Source: Nitrospirota bacterium (GTDB taxonomy: Bacteria; Nitrospirota; Nitrospiria; Nitrospirales; UBA8639). Taken from it: a stretch of DNA of 9,771 nt. The notes below the pieces were generated by a model, which made no database searches, was not told the DNA's origin, and saw only the letters and a list, made by a program, of their open reading frames with translations. Numbering within the stretch: the first letter of the stretch is position 1; every line of letters starts with the position of its first letter. Positions 1-6,754 of this stretch are shown one piece after another. Where the stretch lies: contig CP070743.1 of NCBI GenBank assembly GCA_020348185.1, forward strand, positions 101,775 to 111,545, given 5' to 3'. Position numbers and translations under genes: made by a program.

Positions 1-1054
1 TGTCCCGAACAGTAAACCGAAGGGTGATGACCTCATCATCATTTGAAGCCCCAGCGGATGTGCGGTCTTCAACGTTGACACGCAATACGACTTCGCCCTG
101 ATCGGTGAACTTGAATGCGTTACCGACAAGATTGATGAGAACCTGACGGAGGCGTAGCGTATCGCCAATCACCTGCTCAGGAACGTCAAGCGCCACATGC
201 ACAATGAACTCAACATGTTTTTCGAGCACACGCCCGCGAAAAGAATAGGTCAATTCCTCAAGAAGGTGGCGCAAGCTGAAGGGAGCGGCTTCCAAATCCA
301 GCTTGCCGGCTTCAATCTTGGAGAAATCCAGGATGTCGTTAATGAGTGCGAGCAACCCTTTGGCTGAAGATTCCACTACAGTCAGATATTGCTGCTGCTT
401 CCGTGTCAAGTGAGTTTCCAGTGCCAGCCCCGTCATGTTGATGATGGCGTTCATCGGAGTTCGAATCTCGTGACTCATGGTCGCGAGAAATGCACTTTTG
501 GCCTCATTCGCTGATTCGGCCCGTTGGGTGGCCACGCGTAATTCCTCCGTGCGTTCCGCAATCGTTTTTTCCAGGTCGGCTTGGTGGGCTTCCAAGGCGG
601 CATTTTTCTCCTGAAGCTCGGCCATGAGCTCTTCCCGTGATCGGGTTCTTAGCCGTTCGCGCTCATGGTCGACAAAGGCCGGGTTGTTCACCAGCTCGAC
701 GTTCGGAAGGTGTTTAGTCAGTCGAACGCAGGGGATTTCAGTATCTTCTATCCTGACAGGGGTGACGTTCACTCCATCGAAAAAGGCCCGGAGTCTGGTG
801 AGGTTCGGCACCTCACCCTGAAACCGGAATTCTAATTCAATCAGGGGGGGGATAGAACCGGGCCATAGCCGGACAGTCAAGCTGGCCTCTCGATCCACAC
901 GGGTGCCATGACGTCCAATTTCTGAAACCGCTACGGCGAGTTGGGTGGATGTGACCCGGTCGAATTGAAGGGCCTGCGCCAGGCCAAGAATTTTCGTTCT
1001 CGCTTCAATGGTCGCAAGTTCAGTTGGGAGTCCAATGCAACCGAGTTCAATCAT
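1..1054 (-). CDS. Histidine kinase with degenerate RsbT-like N-terminus (3' end outside window)
   Basis: This is a sensor-type histidine kinase; 351 codons are visible and the C-terminus lies beyond the left edge. Residues about 10-82 form a GHKL/RsbT-like domain that aligns gaplessly, at an offset of 7, with the RsbT encoded two genes upstream. The ATP-binding Asn and Asp are replaced by H49 and F78. Residues about 130-185 are charged and heptad-like, probably a coiled-coil linker. The HisKA dimerisation and phosphoacceptor domain follows, with the H-box MSHEIRTPMN and phosphoacceptor H195. The HATPase_c domain begins near residue 300, with its N-box around N312 (INLVGNAFKFT). The G boxes and any receiver domain are outside the window. 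The ATG at 1054 overlaps the TGA of the phosphatase gene in an ATGA, so translation is probably coupled. No membrane segment is seen, so it is probably cytoplasmic. By context it is the output of the stressosome, inferred from the position and the RsbT-like domain. Confidence 0.9.
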   Translation of the reverse strand, partial: MIELGCIGLPTELATIEARTKILGLAQALQFDRVTSTQLAVAVSEIGRHGTRVDREASLTVRLWPGSIPPLIELEFRFQGEVPNLTRLRAFFDGVNVTPVRIEDTEIPCVRLTKHLPNVELVNNPAFVDHERERLRTRSREELMAELQEKNAALEAHQADLEKTIAERTEELRVATQRAESANEAKSAFLATMSHEIRTPMNAIINMTGLALETHLTRKQQQYLTVVESSAKGLLALINDILDFSKIEAGKLDLEAAPFSLRHLLEELTYSFRGRVLEKHVEFIVHVALDVPEQVIGDTLRLRQVLINLVGNAFKFTDQGEVVLRVNVEDRTSAGASNDDEVITLRFTVRD

Positions 1055-1644
1055 GGTCCGTATTTTAGAACAATACATGCAGCATCGTCGTAATCCTTCC
1101 CGAAGCGGCGAAGGAGAGTTCTGGCAAGGAAAGCCGGGGTACTGCCACGGTGAGCAGGCAGATCATCAAGAGAAAATCGCTCTCTGATACCATCGGTAGT
1201 CAGGACGAGGAGATCCCCGGGCTCAAGACGTGTGGTTTCGGTGCGAAGTGACCGCATATTAGAACCGACGATTCCATCCTTGGAACTCAGTGTGACCTCA
1301 CTGGACCCCAACTTCTTGGTACGGGTATTGCCGGTGCCAACGAAAGAAACGAGACCGGATGCGGCTTCGACAAAGCAAAGTCCCACGGCTGCGCCGCGAG
1401 AACCCTTGAGGGTTTCATGAAGGCCGTGCATCAGCGTTCCAATATCAGAGGTGCAATACTTCTCCAGAAAGTCTTCGATGACGACGGCCACCTCATGAGC
1501 TTCTGGACCGTGTCCCAACACATCGGCGATACCAAGAAACACACCCTCTTCAAGCTCGCCGATCACGGCGGTGTCTCCACTCACCCGTTCTCCCAACATG
1601 GGGCGGACGACTTTTTCATGCTGAATGTGGAGCTTGTACTTCAC
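1051..1644 (-). CDS. rsbX: RsbX-type PP2C (SpoIIE-like) serine phosphatase
   Basis: This small single-domain PP2C phosphatase is of the RsbX/SpoIIE type. In the family, RsbX removes phosphate from RsbR and RsbS and so returns the stressosome to its resting state. Counting from a GTG at 1650, the metal-binding positions are visible as D26 in SGD, D43 in ADVLGHG, D153 in TTDG, and D188/D189 in the C-terminal DDAACIVLK. There is no sensor domain, which fits RsbX rather than RsbU. Two GTG starts are possible. The one at 1644 has GGAAG five bases upstream and gives the same 4-base GTGA overlap with rsbT as the other junctions, so I chose it. The GTG at 1650 adds two residues and has no spaced ribosome site. 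At just under 200 residues it matches RsbX length. Its substrates are inferred from gene order. Confidence 0.88.
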   Translation of the reverse strand: MKYKLHIQHEKVVRPMLGERVSGDTAVIGELEEGVFLGIADVLGHGPEAHEVAVVIEDFLEKYCTSDIGTLMHGLHETLKGSRGAAVGLCFVEAASGLVSFVGTGNTRTKKLGSSEVTLSSKDGIVGSNMRSLRTETTRLEPGDLLVLTTDGIRERFSLDDLPAHRGSTPAFLARTLLRRFGKDYDDAACIVLKYGP

Positions 1645-2060
1645 ACCCACTTCCGGATCGTCACAGTGGTGCCCCTCTTTGGAGTGGTATCAAGGGTAAA
1701 TTCATCCATCATACGTTTGACACCCGGAAGGCCCAAGCCCAGAGTCCCTCCAGAGCTAAACGCGTCTTGCATGGCCAGGTCCACATTTTCGATTCCGGGA
1801 CCATGATCCATGGCAATGAGCTCTATGCCTTTTTTATGATCCTTAACAAGGGGAGCCACATGAATGTTCCCGGAACCCGCATATTTGAGAATGTTGCGGC
1901 CAAGTTCAGAGGCTGCCGTCATGATCATAGATTTCGCCCCGTTTTTGAAGCCGACCTTCTCTGCCAGCTTACCGACCTGAACGATCGCGAGGGTCAATTC
2001 GGTCTCGGTACGGACGGGTGTGGAATATCGGTCAAAGGGCATCCTTTCGCTGGACCTCAC
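1641..2060 (-). CDS. rsbT: RsbT, GHKL-family serine/threonine kinase (stressosome switch kinase)
   Basis: RsbT belongs to the anti-sigma-factor kinase branch of the GHKL ATPases. In the family it is held by the RsbR/RsbS complex, phosphorylates their STAS domains under stress, and is then released to activate a partner. The 139-residue protein has an intact ATP site. The N-box is SELGRNILKYAG with N56, the G1 box is MDHGPGI with D85, and the G2 lid is GGTLGLGLPG at about 104-113. The length is normal for RsbT. The GTG at 2060 overlaps the rsbS stop as GTGA, and I chose it for that. M7 (2042) is an alternative, though no convincing Shine-Dalgarno sits before either. The partner here is unlikely to be RsbU, since none is in view. 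The histidine kinase two genes downstream is the obvious candidate. Confidence 0.92.
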   Translation of the reverse strand: MRSSERMPFDRYSTPVRTETELTLAIVQVGKLAEKVGFKNGAKSMIMTAASELGRNILKYAGSGNIHVAPLVKDHKKGIELIAMDHGPGIENVDLAMQDAFSSGGTLGLGLPGVKRMMDEFTLDTTPKRGTTVTIRKWV

Positions 2061-2467
2061 GATTTTGGGTTCACCGGTCCTTTTGAGGACGCGAACTCCT
2101 TCACGCGGTCAAAGGCATCTTCTAAAGTGAGGGCGGCATGAATGCCATCGAGGTCCACGTCCAGCTCCACAAGAGAGGATACGATGCCGGCACTCAAGCC
2201 CACGAAAACGGTTGTCGTCCCCATAAGAGCGGCCATCTCTGTCATGCGCTTGAGTCCTTCGAAGTCCTCGCTGTCCATAAGGGTAAGCGCCGAACAATCC
2301 AACAGGAGACCCCTGGCCCCGGTTTCTTGTAATTTCTGAAGAATCTCTTCCCTGAAGCTATCCAAGATGTGCCGGTTCAGATCAAATTGAAGGGTCGCGA
2401 CCAGACAGCCGTTAACCAGGTTCATCGCCACTTTACTGGGTTCGATATTCATTTTGTCCGGCTTCAC
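2057..2467 (-). CDS. rsbS: RsbS, single-domain STAS scaffold protein of the stressosome
   Basis: This is a stand-alone STAS-domain protein. In the stressosome, RsbS co-assembles with the RsbR STAS domains and captures RsbT; phosphorylation of one serine by RsbT frees the kinase. The conserved phosphosite is visible as S66 in LTLMDSEDF, matching Ser59 of B. subtilis RsbS by position after the LLLDCS strand. The residues after it (EDFEGL) differ from the usual FIAK-type helix start, so the RsbT-binding face may be altered. The rest follows the STAS pattern, with a GLSAGIVSSLVEL turn and a C-terminal TLEDAF helix. The GTG start at 2467 overlaps the rsbR stop as GTGA. The ATG at 2452 (M6) is the alternative; neither has a strong ribosome site. 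At 136 residues it is slightly longer than the typical protein. Confidence 0.88.
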   Translation of the reverse strand: MKPDKMNIEPSKVAMNLVNGCLVATLQFDLNRHILDSFREEILQKLQETGARGLLLDCSALTLMDSEDFEGLKRMTEMAALMGTTTVFVGLSAGIVSSLVELDVDLDGIHAALTLEDAFDRVKEFASSKGPVNPKS

Positions 2468-3354
2468 TCTCGCCTGAGCACAACACCCGTTTTGGAAAAA
2501 GCCATCTCTAGGGCATCTCGAAGTGTCGCCGTCGTTTGAACTTCACCCACATTGATCCCAAGTCCAACAATCGTTTGGGCGATAGCTGGAGACACACCCG
2601 AAATGGTGCACTCGCACCCCATCAATTTCGTCGCTTTGGTAATCTTGATTAAATGATTGGCCACAGCTGTATCCACTACGGCCACGCCGCTGATGTCCAT
2701 AATGATCACTTTCGAGCGAGTTTCTCCGATTTTCGACAGCATGGCATTCATGATGTCCTGGGCCCGTTTCGAGTCAATAATTCCGACAATGGGGAGCATC
2801 AGAATGCCCTTCCAGATGGCGGTGACGGGGGTGGACATTTCCATGAGGGCCTGGCTTTGCTCACTGATCTTCTGATTCGTCAAGCGAGAATAGGTTTCCA
2901 CCACGATGGCCGTGTCGAGGTGGATCAACCGGGTGATGGCTTGAATACAGGCCAGGTAATCCTGGGGGGAGAGGCTCTTATCGTACAGCCTTTCCGAAAA
3001 GATAATGAGGGATTTGTTGACAGACGCAAAATAGACCGGAAGGGACAATCCAATGCGGGCATGGACCTCACCCACGGTACGCCGATGCTCGATAAATTCG
3101 TCATCAATATTCGCTTCGAAAAAGGCCTTCCAATAACTGAGTTGGAGGCTCTGTGCCCGGGCGAGAGCTTTGGGATCACTAAAGTGTTCAACAAATTCCG
3201 GCTGGGTTTCCAGCCATTCGTAAAAATGTTTGACGTAGTCTGGTAGTTTTGGGATCAGGATTTTCCCATACATTCGGACCTTTTCTATGTCCGAATTTGA
3301 AATTTCATAATCGGCGAGCAATTGTTGAACTTCAGTTGATGTGACATTCGTCAT
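2464..3354 (-). CDS. rsbR: RsbR paralogue: globin-like sensor plus STAS domain
   Basis: This is the sensory and structural stressosome subunit, in the cytoplasm. Residues about 1-160 form an all-helical globin-coupled-sensor-like domain. It contains VGEVHARIGL, with H98 where globin-coupled sensors carry the proximal heme-ligating histidine before an RIGL stretch. That raises the possibility of bound heme sensing oxygen or nitric oxide, as in Vibrio RsbR and unlike the non-heme B. subtilis RsbRA. A linker at about 160-178 leads into the STAS domain (about 180-285). Its two phosphosite positions lie 34 residues apart, as in RsbRA: S195 (for Thr171) and T229 in GVAVVDTAVA (for Thr205). The C-terminus has the typical AIAQTIVGLGI segment. 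AAAGGGGG precedes the ATG at a rather long distance. It heads the operon, with a candidate promoter at 3408-3437. The RsbR identity is firm; heme binding is an inference. Confidence 0.92.
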   Translation of the reverse strand: MTNVTSTEVQQLLADYEISNSDIEKVRMYGKILIPKLPDYVKHFYEWLETQPEFVEHFSDPKALARAQSLQLSYWKAFFEANIDDEFIEHRRTVGEVHARIGLSLPVYFASVNKSLIIFSERLYDKSLSPQDYLACIQAITRLIHLDTAIVVETYSRLTNQKISEQSQALMEMSTPVTAIWKGILMLPIVGIIDSKRAQDIMNAMLSKIGETRSKVIIMDISGVAVVDTAVANHLIKITKATKLMGCECTISGVSPAIAQTIVGLGINVGEVQTTATLRDALEMAFSKTGVVLRRE

Positions 3355-3407
3355 GTGTATTCGCTGCCCCCTTTCGCGTCTCTATTGGAGTCCGTTAAAT
3401 TTGTCAC

Positions 3408-3437
3408 AGGATAGGCGCCGGCACTGAATTGTATCAA
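3408..3437 (-). promoter_or_regulatory. Candidate sigma70-type promoter for the stressosome operon
   Basis: On the minus strand TTGATA (3432-3437) is followed by an 18-base spacer and TATCCT (3408-3413), about 50 bases before the rsbR start. The -35 match is good and the -10 is moderate. The spacer contains a GC-rich GCCGGCGCC palindromic core. It is the best pair in the 141-base gap between the barrel gene and rsbR. Confidence 0.4.
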
Positions 3438-3495
3438 AGAGTCTTTCATTATTAAAAGTTTGAGGGAAAGTCCGCAGAAGTTAAAGCCCGGATTC

Positions 3496-4809
3496 TTAAG
3501 AATCGAACGCCCACATAAGCCCGAGTATGAGGAGTTGTTGGTTGGGTGTGAGTTGAGGTATTCCCGTGGACAGTGGCTGACCGGTGAAGAATCCTCCACC
3601 TGATCCGGTTGACCGATCGAATCGGTATTCGAGTTTGGCGGTCAGGGTATTTTTAGAGAGAACCCGTATCCGGTATGCGATGGTCCCGGTGACAGCCCAA
3701 ATGAGCTGTTCTGCGCCGGTGATAACCCCATCCGGGTCCCAATAAAATTCCGGCCGGAACCCGACCCACCAGGGTCCGGGAAGGTTTCGGGAGGCCCAGA
3801 TGGCCCCCGACATCCACATATACCGTGGATTTTCGGGGTTGACCGCCTGCTCTTCAGTACCGATGTCGTAGGCGGCGGCGACGGCCCAAGTATCGGTTTT
3901 CCACTCCACGATCGAATCGGAAAAGAAACGCCAGTGTCGCAAGTCGGTGTTCCTCTGGTCGGGGCCGTAATACAGGTTCTGGACCACCGTCAGGGTCGGT
4001 GTGGTCTCCCAGACCGTCTGCAACCCAAAACTGGGCACCTCATTCGGCTCGGTCAGATACGTAAATCCGCTGACAACATAGCCTCCTATGGTCAAGGTGT
4101 CGGTGACCGGATAAAGGGCCTCGGCCCCGAAGAGAAAGTACGGCACGTTGTCCAAGATATAGCCGCGCGTATAATTGACATTATCTTTGGAATGAAAGGA
4201 TGAGTAGCCGATGTAGCTGTTCATCAAGCCACCGGTGATTTTTAGCCCATTGCCGGCGGGAAAAAGATATGAGAGATTGGCCCGAGAGAAATGACGGAGG
4301 GTATCAGCGCTACCAATGGTATCGGGACTGGTTTTCGATACCAGGCCCTCGCTATCCACCCCTGTCTGTACCGCGAATTCACCACCCCAACGGGAGCCCT
4401 CTGGATTCACCTCCTTCCGGAAATATCCCATTGCAAGATTGACTTTTGGACTGTTCAATTTGAAGCTAGTGGTTTTGCTTCGCCACTCGTCAGCATCCGG
4501 ACTGCTGAGATTGGGAAGATAACCCACGTCCAGGTACCCTCCGTACTGCCAGTCCTTCTTTGCGGCTTCCCGCATCCTCTCGACTTTTTTTCGACGGCGT
4601 TCCAGTTTTCCCTTGACCGTTCCAGCAGGTTTGAACACATCATCAATCTCCAAAGCCTCGCTTCCTTGAGAGGCACCCATCAAGGACAGGACCACAATGG
4701 TGGCGAGTAGACTCATGAGGAGCCGGTGGAATCGCTCCTTATCTTTTCCCATAGAGCGGCGCTTGGTTCCTGGAAAGACCTCCTTTTGTGACGTGGGTTC
4801 CCCAGACAT
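3496..4809 (-). CDS. Outer-membrane beta-barrel protein, Bbp2/OmpL-like porin
   Basis: This is a predicted outer-membrane beta-barrel of 437 residues. A basic start is followed by a hydrophobic stretch at about 30-45 (LLATIVVLSLMG) and small residues suited to signal-peptidase cleavage near 45-52. A short charged helix (about 66-85, RRRKKVERMREAAKK) precedes the barrel. From about residue 88 alternating aromatic and polar strands begin with GYLDVGYLPN. Strand patterns continue to the end, with many WWVGFRPEFYW-like aromatic girdle segments. The beginning resembles the putative beta-barrel porin-2 (Bbp2/OmpL) family. The C-terminus ends WAFDS rather than in the classical terminal Phe. The start is uncertain: ATG 4809 and ATG 4752 (M20) both lack a well-placed ribosome site, and M20 would give a more normal signal peptide. 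It lies 75 bases downstream of the sulfatase gene with no clear terminator between, so co-transcription is plausible. The substrate is unknown. Confidence 0.72.
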   Translation of the reverse strand: MSGEPTSQKEVFPGTKRRSMGKDKERFHRLLMSLLATIVVLSLMGASQGSEALEIDDVFKPAGTVKGKLERRRKKVERMREAAKKDWQYGGYLDVGYLPNLSSPDADEWRSKTTSFKLNSPKVNLAMGYFRKEVNPEGSRWGGEFAVQTGVDSEGLVSKTSPDTIGSADTLRHFSRANLSYLFPAGNGLKITGGLMNSYIGYSSFHSKDNVNYTRGYILDNVPYFLFGAEALYPVTDTLTIGGYVVSGFTYLTEPNEVPSFGLQTVWETTPTLTVVQNLYYGPDQRNTDLRHWRFFSDSIVEWKTDTWAVAAAYDIGTEEQAVNPENPRYMWMSGAIWASRNLPGPWWVGFRPEFYWDPDGVITGAEQLIWAVTGTIAYRIRVLSKNTLTAKLEYRFDRSTGSGGGFFTGQPLSTGIPQLTPNQQLLILGLMWAFDS

Positions 4810-4884
4810 TCCAAAAACTGAAGATTGGTTTGCGATAAGCTAGGGAACCCAATGCCTTAGATCAAAAAATCCGGTTGAATTCCC

Positions 4885-6615
4885 TTAACTCCCCCAATCC
4901 GGGTCCCCCTTGCTTCCTGGGATTTCGAACTCAAGGTAGTCTCTGGGATCGAATGGCATATTCTCGATATTCCGCATGAGCTGATTTGCGATCGCCTTGG
5001 TCTCCGGACGTGCGTTAGAAATCCCGGTGTAGGGAATGCCGTAGGCCTTTGTTTTATCCGGATACTTCTTTTTCATCAACTCATGCCGGGCCCGCATGCG
5101 GTTGAACTGTCCCTGTGTATGAATGAGGGGGACCAACATTGGGTTATCTTCCCGGGTATCCGTGTAGAGATCGTAGTAGGCCTCCGGCATACCGGATGCG
5201 GCAACCTCGCCCCCTCCGAGCCAATGCCGCTTATAACGTCCCTTGACGGTCGCCCCAAGTGAGTGGCCCGTATAGATAAACACATAATCACGACGGCTGT
5301 GGGTGTCCCCATTCATGATCAGAGCTGTCTGGTCAATGCCGTCAATCACGCGATCGCCGGGAATATATTCCTTTGCGTCTCCGATTCGGGCAAAGGTGGT
5401 GTAGAGGTCCGTGACGTGAATAATGTCACCGGCAACCTGCCCTTCTTCGATGACTCCGGGCCACCAGGCAAAGGCCGGGACCCTGACTCCGCCTTCCGTG
5501 AAGTCGCCCTTGCCCCCGCGATATATGAGACTCAACATTCCAAAGCTAGGTGGTGGACTGTGCACCATTGGGCCGTTGTCGGCCATGGCCACAAACAGGG
5601 TATTCTCGGCGATGCCGAGCGATTTCAGTTCCTTCATCATGCGCCCGATGAAGGCATCCAGAACCTGCATTTCTTCCGAGACCATGCTTCCGGCTTGGGT
5701 CTTTTTCTGTGGATAAGGTTGAGCGAGATTGAGCAAGTTGGGCCAGTATTGGACATAGAAGGGTTTTCCGGCTTTGGCATTCTTTCGGATAAAGTCCATG
5801 GTGCGCTTTTCCGACTCCTTGTCCATTTTGTCGTACCATTCGCTGGTCGGCAGCCCCCATTCCTTGCCTTGCTCGCCCTTTTTCCCCTCAATGGCCAGGA
5901 CTAGGCCTGATGGCACGAGACCAGGGGTGTCTAGACGATACGGGTCAGGCGGATAATTCTCAGGCGCAAATCCCCGAGCGGCACCGACGGCGTCACCACG
6001 ACGGTTCCATATCGAGATTATTTGGTTCATAGGTGTGAACAAAGCTTCATCGAAACCCTGGTTGTGGGGATAGCTTTCTTCGATGTCCCCCAAATGGCCC
6101 TTTCCAAAATGAGCGGTTGCATACCCCGCCTCTGAAAGGACCTCGGCGATCGTCACCTCGTCACCGCGCAAGCCGGCCATTTCGTGAGGCATCCCGACCA
6201 CTCCCATTCCATGTCGGACCGGATGCCGACCGGTGAGGAAGGCGACGCGAGTTGGTGTACAAGACGGCTCGGCGTACATGCGGGTAAAGTTCATTCCCTC
6301 GGCCGCCATTTGGTTAATGTTGGGGGTGTCAAAGCCAAAGTTTTTCTGAAGGCCCGGAAACCCTACCGCGCCGAACGTCATATCATCCCATAAGATGTAA
6401 ACGATGTTCGGCGGCCTGCCATGTTTCTTTTTTAATTCGGCAAGCTTGGCATCCAGGGCTTTGTCTTCGGCGGCCCATTTTTCCCCGTTCTGTCCTTTTA
6501 AAATGTAAAACTCTGCATCATGAATAATGTCGGCGGCGAAGCCGATGGATGCTCCGCCCCCGAGTCCAAGAGCGACCATGAGTGTGAAGAAACCCGTTAC
6601 CTTACCTAGCTTCAT
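4885..6615 (-). CDS. Exported type I sulfatase (arylsulfatase family)
   Basis: This formylglycine-dependent sulfatase of the alkaline-phosphatase superfamily would hydrolyse sulfate esters, probably in the periplasm. A signal peptide covers residues 1 to about 27, ending GFA-AD. The metal ligands D77/D78 (ILWDDM) and D346/N347 (MADNG) are visible. The modified cysteine C119 lies in the CTPTR motif, with R123, and the lysine/histidine pair K172/H174 is in FGKGHLG. K369 and the EGGVRVP segment also fit the family. At 576 residues it has the usual length. Two departures stand out. The lysine motif reads GKGHLG instead of GKWHLG. The sulfate-contacting histidine of the PFxxYLPFxxxH region appears replaced by N296. 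Either could change substrate or activity. A strong site, GGGAGGT, lies seven bases before the ATG. No formylglycine-generating enzyme is in the window. A candidate -10 box lies at 6683-6688. Confidence 0.9.
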   Translation of the reverse strand: MKLGKVTGFFTLMVALGLGGGASIGFAADIIHDAEFYILKGQNGEKWAAEDKALDAKLAELKKKHGRPPNIVYILWDDMTFGAVGFPGLQKNFGFDTPNINQMAAEGMNFTRMYAEPSCTPTRVAFLTGRHPVRHGMGVVGMPHEMAGLRGDEVTIAEVLSEAGYATAHFGKGHLGDIEESYPHNQGFDEALFTPMNQIISIWNRRGDAVGAARGFAPENYPPDPYRLDTPGLVPSGLVLAIEGKKGEQGKEWGLPTSEWYDKMDKESEKRTMDFIRKNAKAGKPFYVQYWPNLLNLAQPYPQKKTQAGSMVSEEMQVLDAFIGRMMKELKSLGIAENTLFVAMADNGPMVHSPPPSFGMLSLIYRGGKGDFTEGGVRVPAFAWWPGVIEEGQVAGDIIHVTDLYTTFARIGDAKEYIPGDRVIDGIDQTALIMNGDTHSRRDYVFIYTGHSLGATVKGRYKRHWLGGGEVAASGMPEAYYDLYTDTREDNPMLVPLIHTQGQFNRMRARHELMKKKYPDKTKAYGIPYTGISNARPETKAIANQLMRNIENMPFDPRDYLEFEIPGSKGDPDWGS

Positions 6616-6682
6616 CTTCTTTACCTCCCTGGCGGTTATAGGAAAGGGTATTGTTCTTAGGAAAACTTATGGTTTGCAGCTT

Positions 6683-6688
6683 ATTATA
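6683..6688 (-). promoter_or_regulatory. Candidate -10 box upstream of the sulfatase gene
   Basis: A perfect TATAAT lies on the minus strand about 67 bases before the sulfatase ATG, in the 139-base gap after pyruvate kinase. There is no good -35 at 17 bases. Instead the expected spacer region holds the small palindrome at 6696-6712. If real, the promoter would be weak or activator-dependent. Confidence 0.35.
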
Positions 6689-6695
6689 GGAGAGG

Positions 6696-6712
6696 TATCT
6701 TGGGAAAAGATA
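6696..6712. repeat. Short inverted repeat beside the sulfatase -10 box
   Basis: TATCTT (6696-6701) and AAGATA (6707-6712) form a perfect 6-base inverted repeat around GGGAA. It is too AT-rich, and has no T-run, to be a convincing terminator. Its position directly upstream of the TATAAT would also suit a protein-binding site. Confidence 0.3.
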
Positions 6713-6754
6713 TCAGAGAAAACCTGACGCGAATAAATTCATAGCGAGGGAATT

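Noticed and set aside
1051..1644. PP2C protein read as RsbU
   Set aside because: There is no N-terminal RsbT-binding domain, and the length and gene order fit RsbX.
1417..2141. Two plus-strand ORFs opposite rsbX and rsbT
   Set aside because: They are shadows of well-supported minus-strand genes with full catalytic motifs.
2653..3246. 197-codon plus-strand ORF
   Set aside because: It is antisense to rsbR, whose frame has clear globin and STAS motifs. The plus-strand translation shows no domain.
2860..3354. Globin domain read as a HemAT-like chemoreceptor
   Set aside because: The C-terminal half is a STAS domain with RsbR phosphosites, not a methyl-accepting signalling domain.
5263..5904. 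213-codon plus-strand ORF
   Set aside because: It lies wholly inside the sulfatase gene on the other strand and matches no family pattern.
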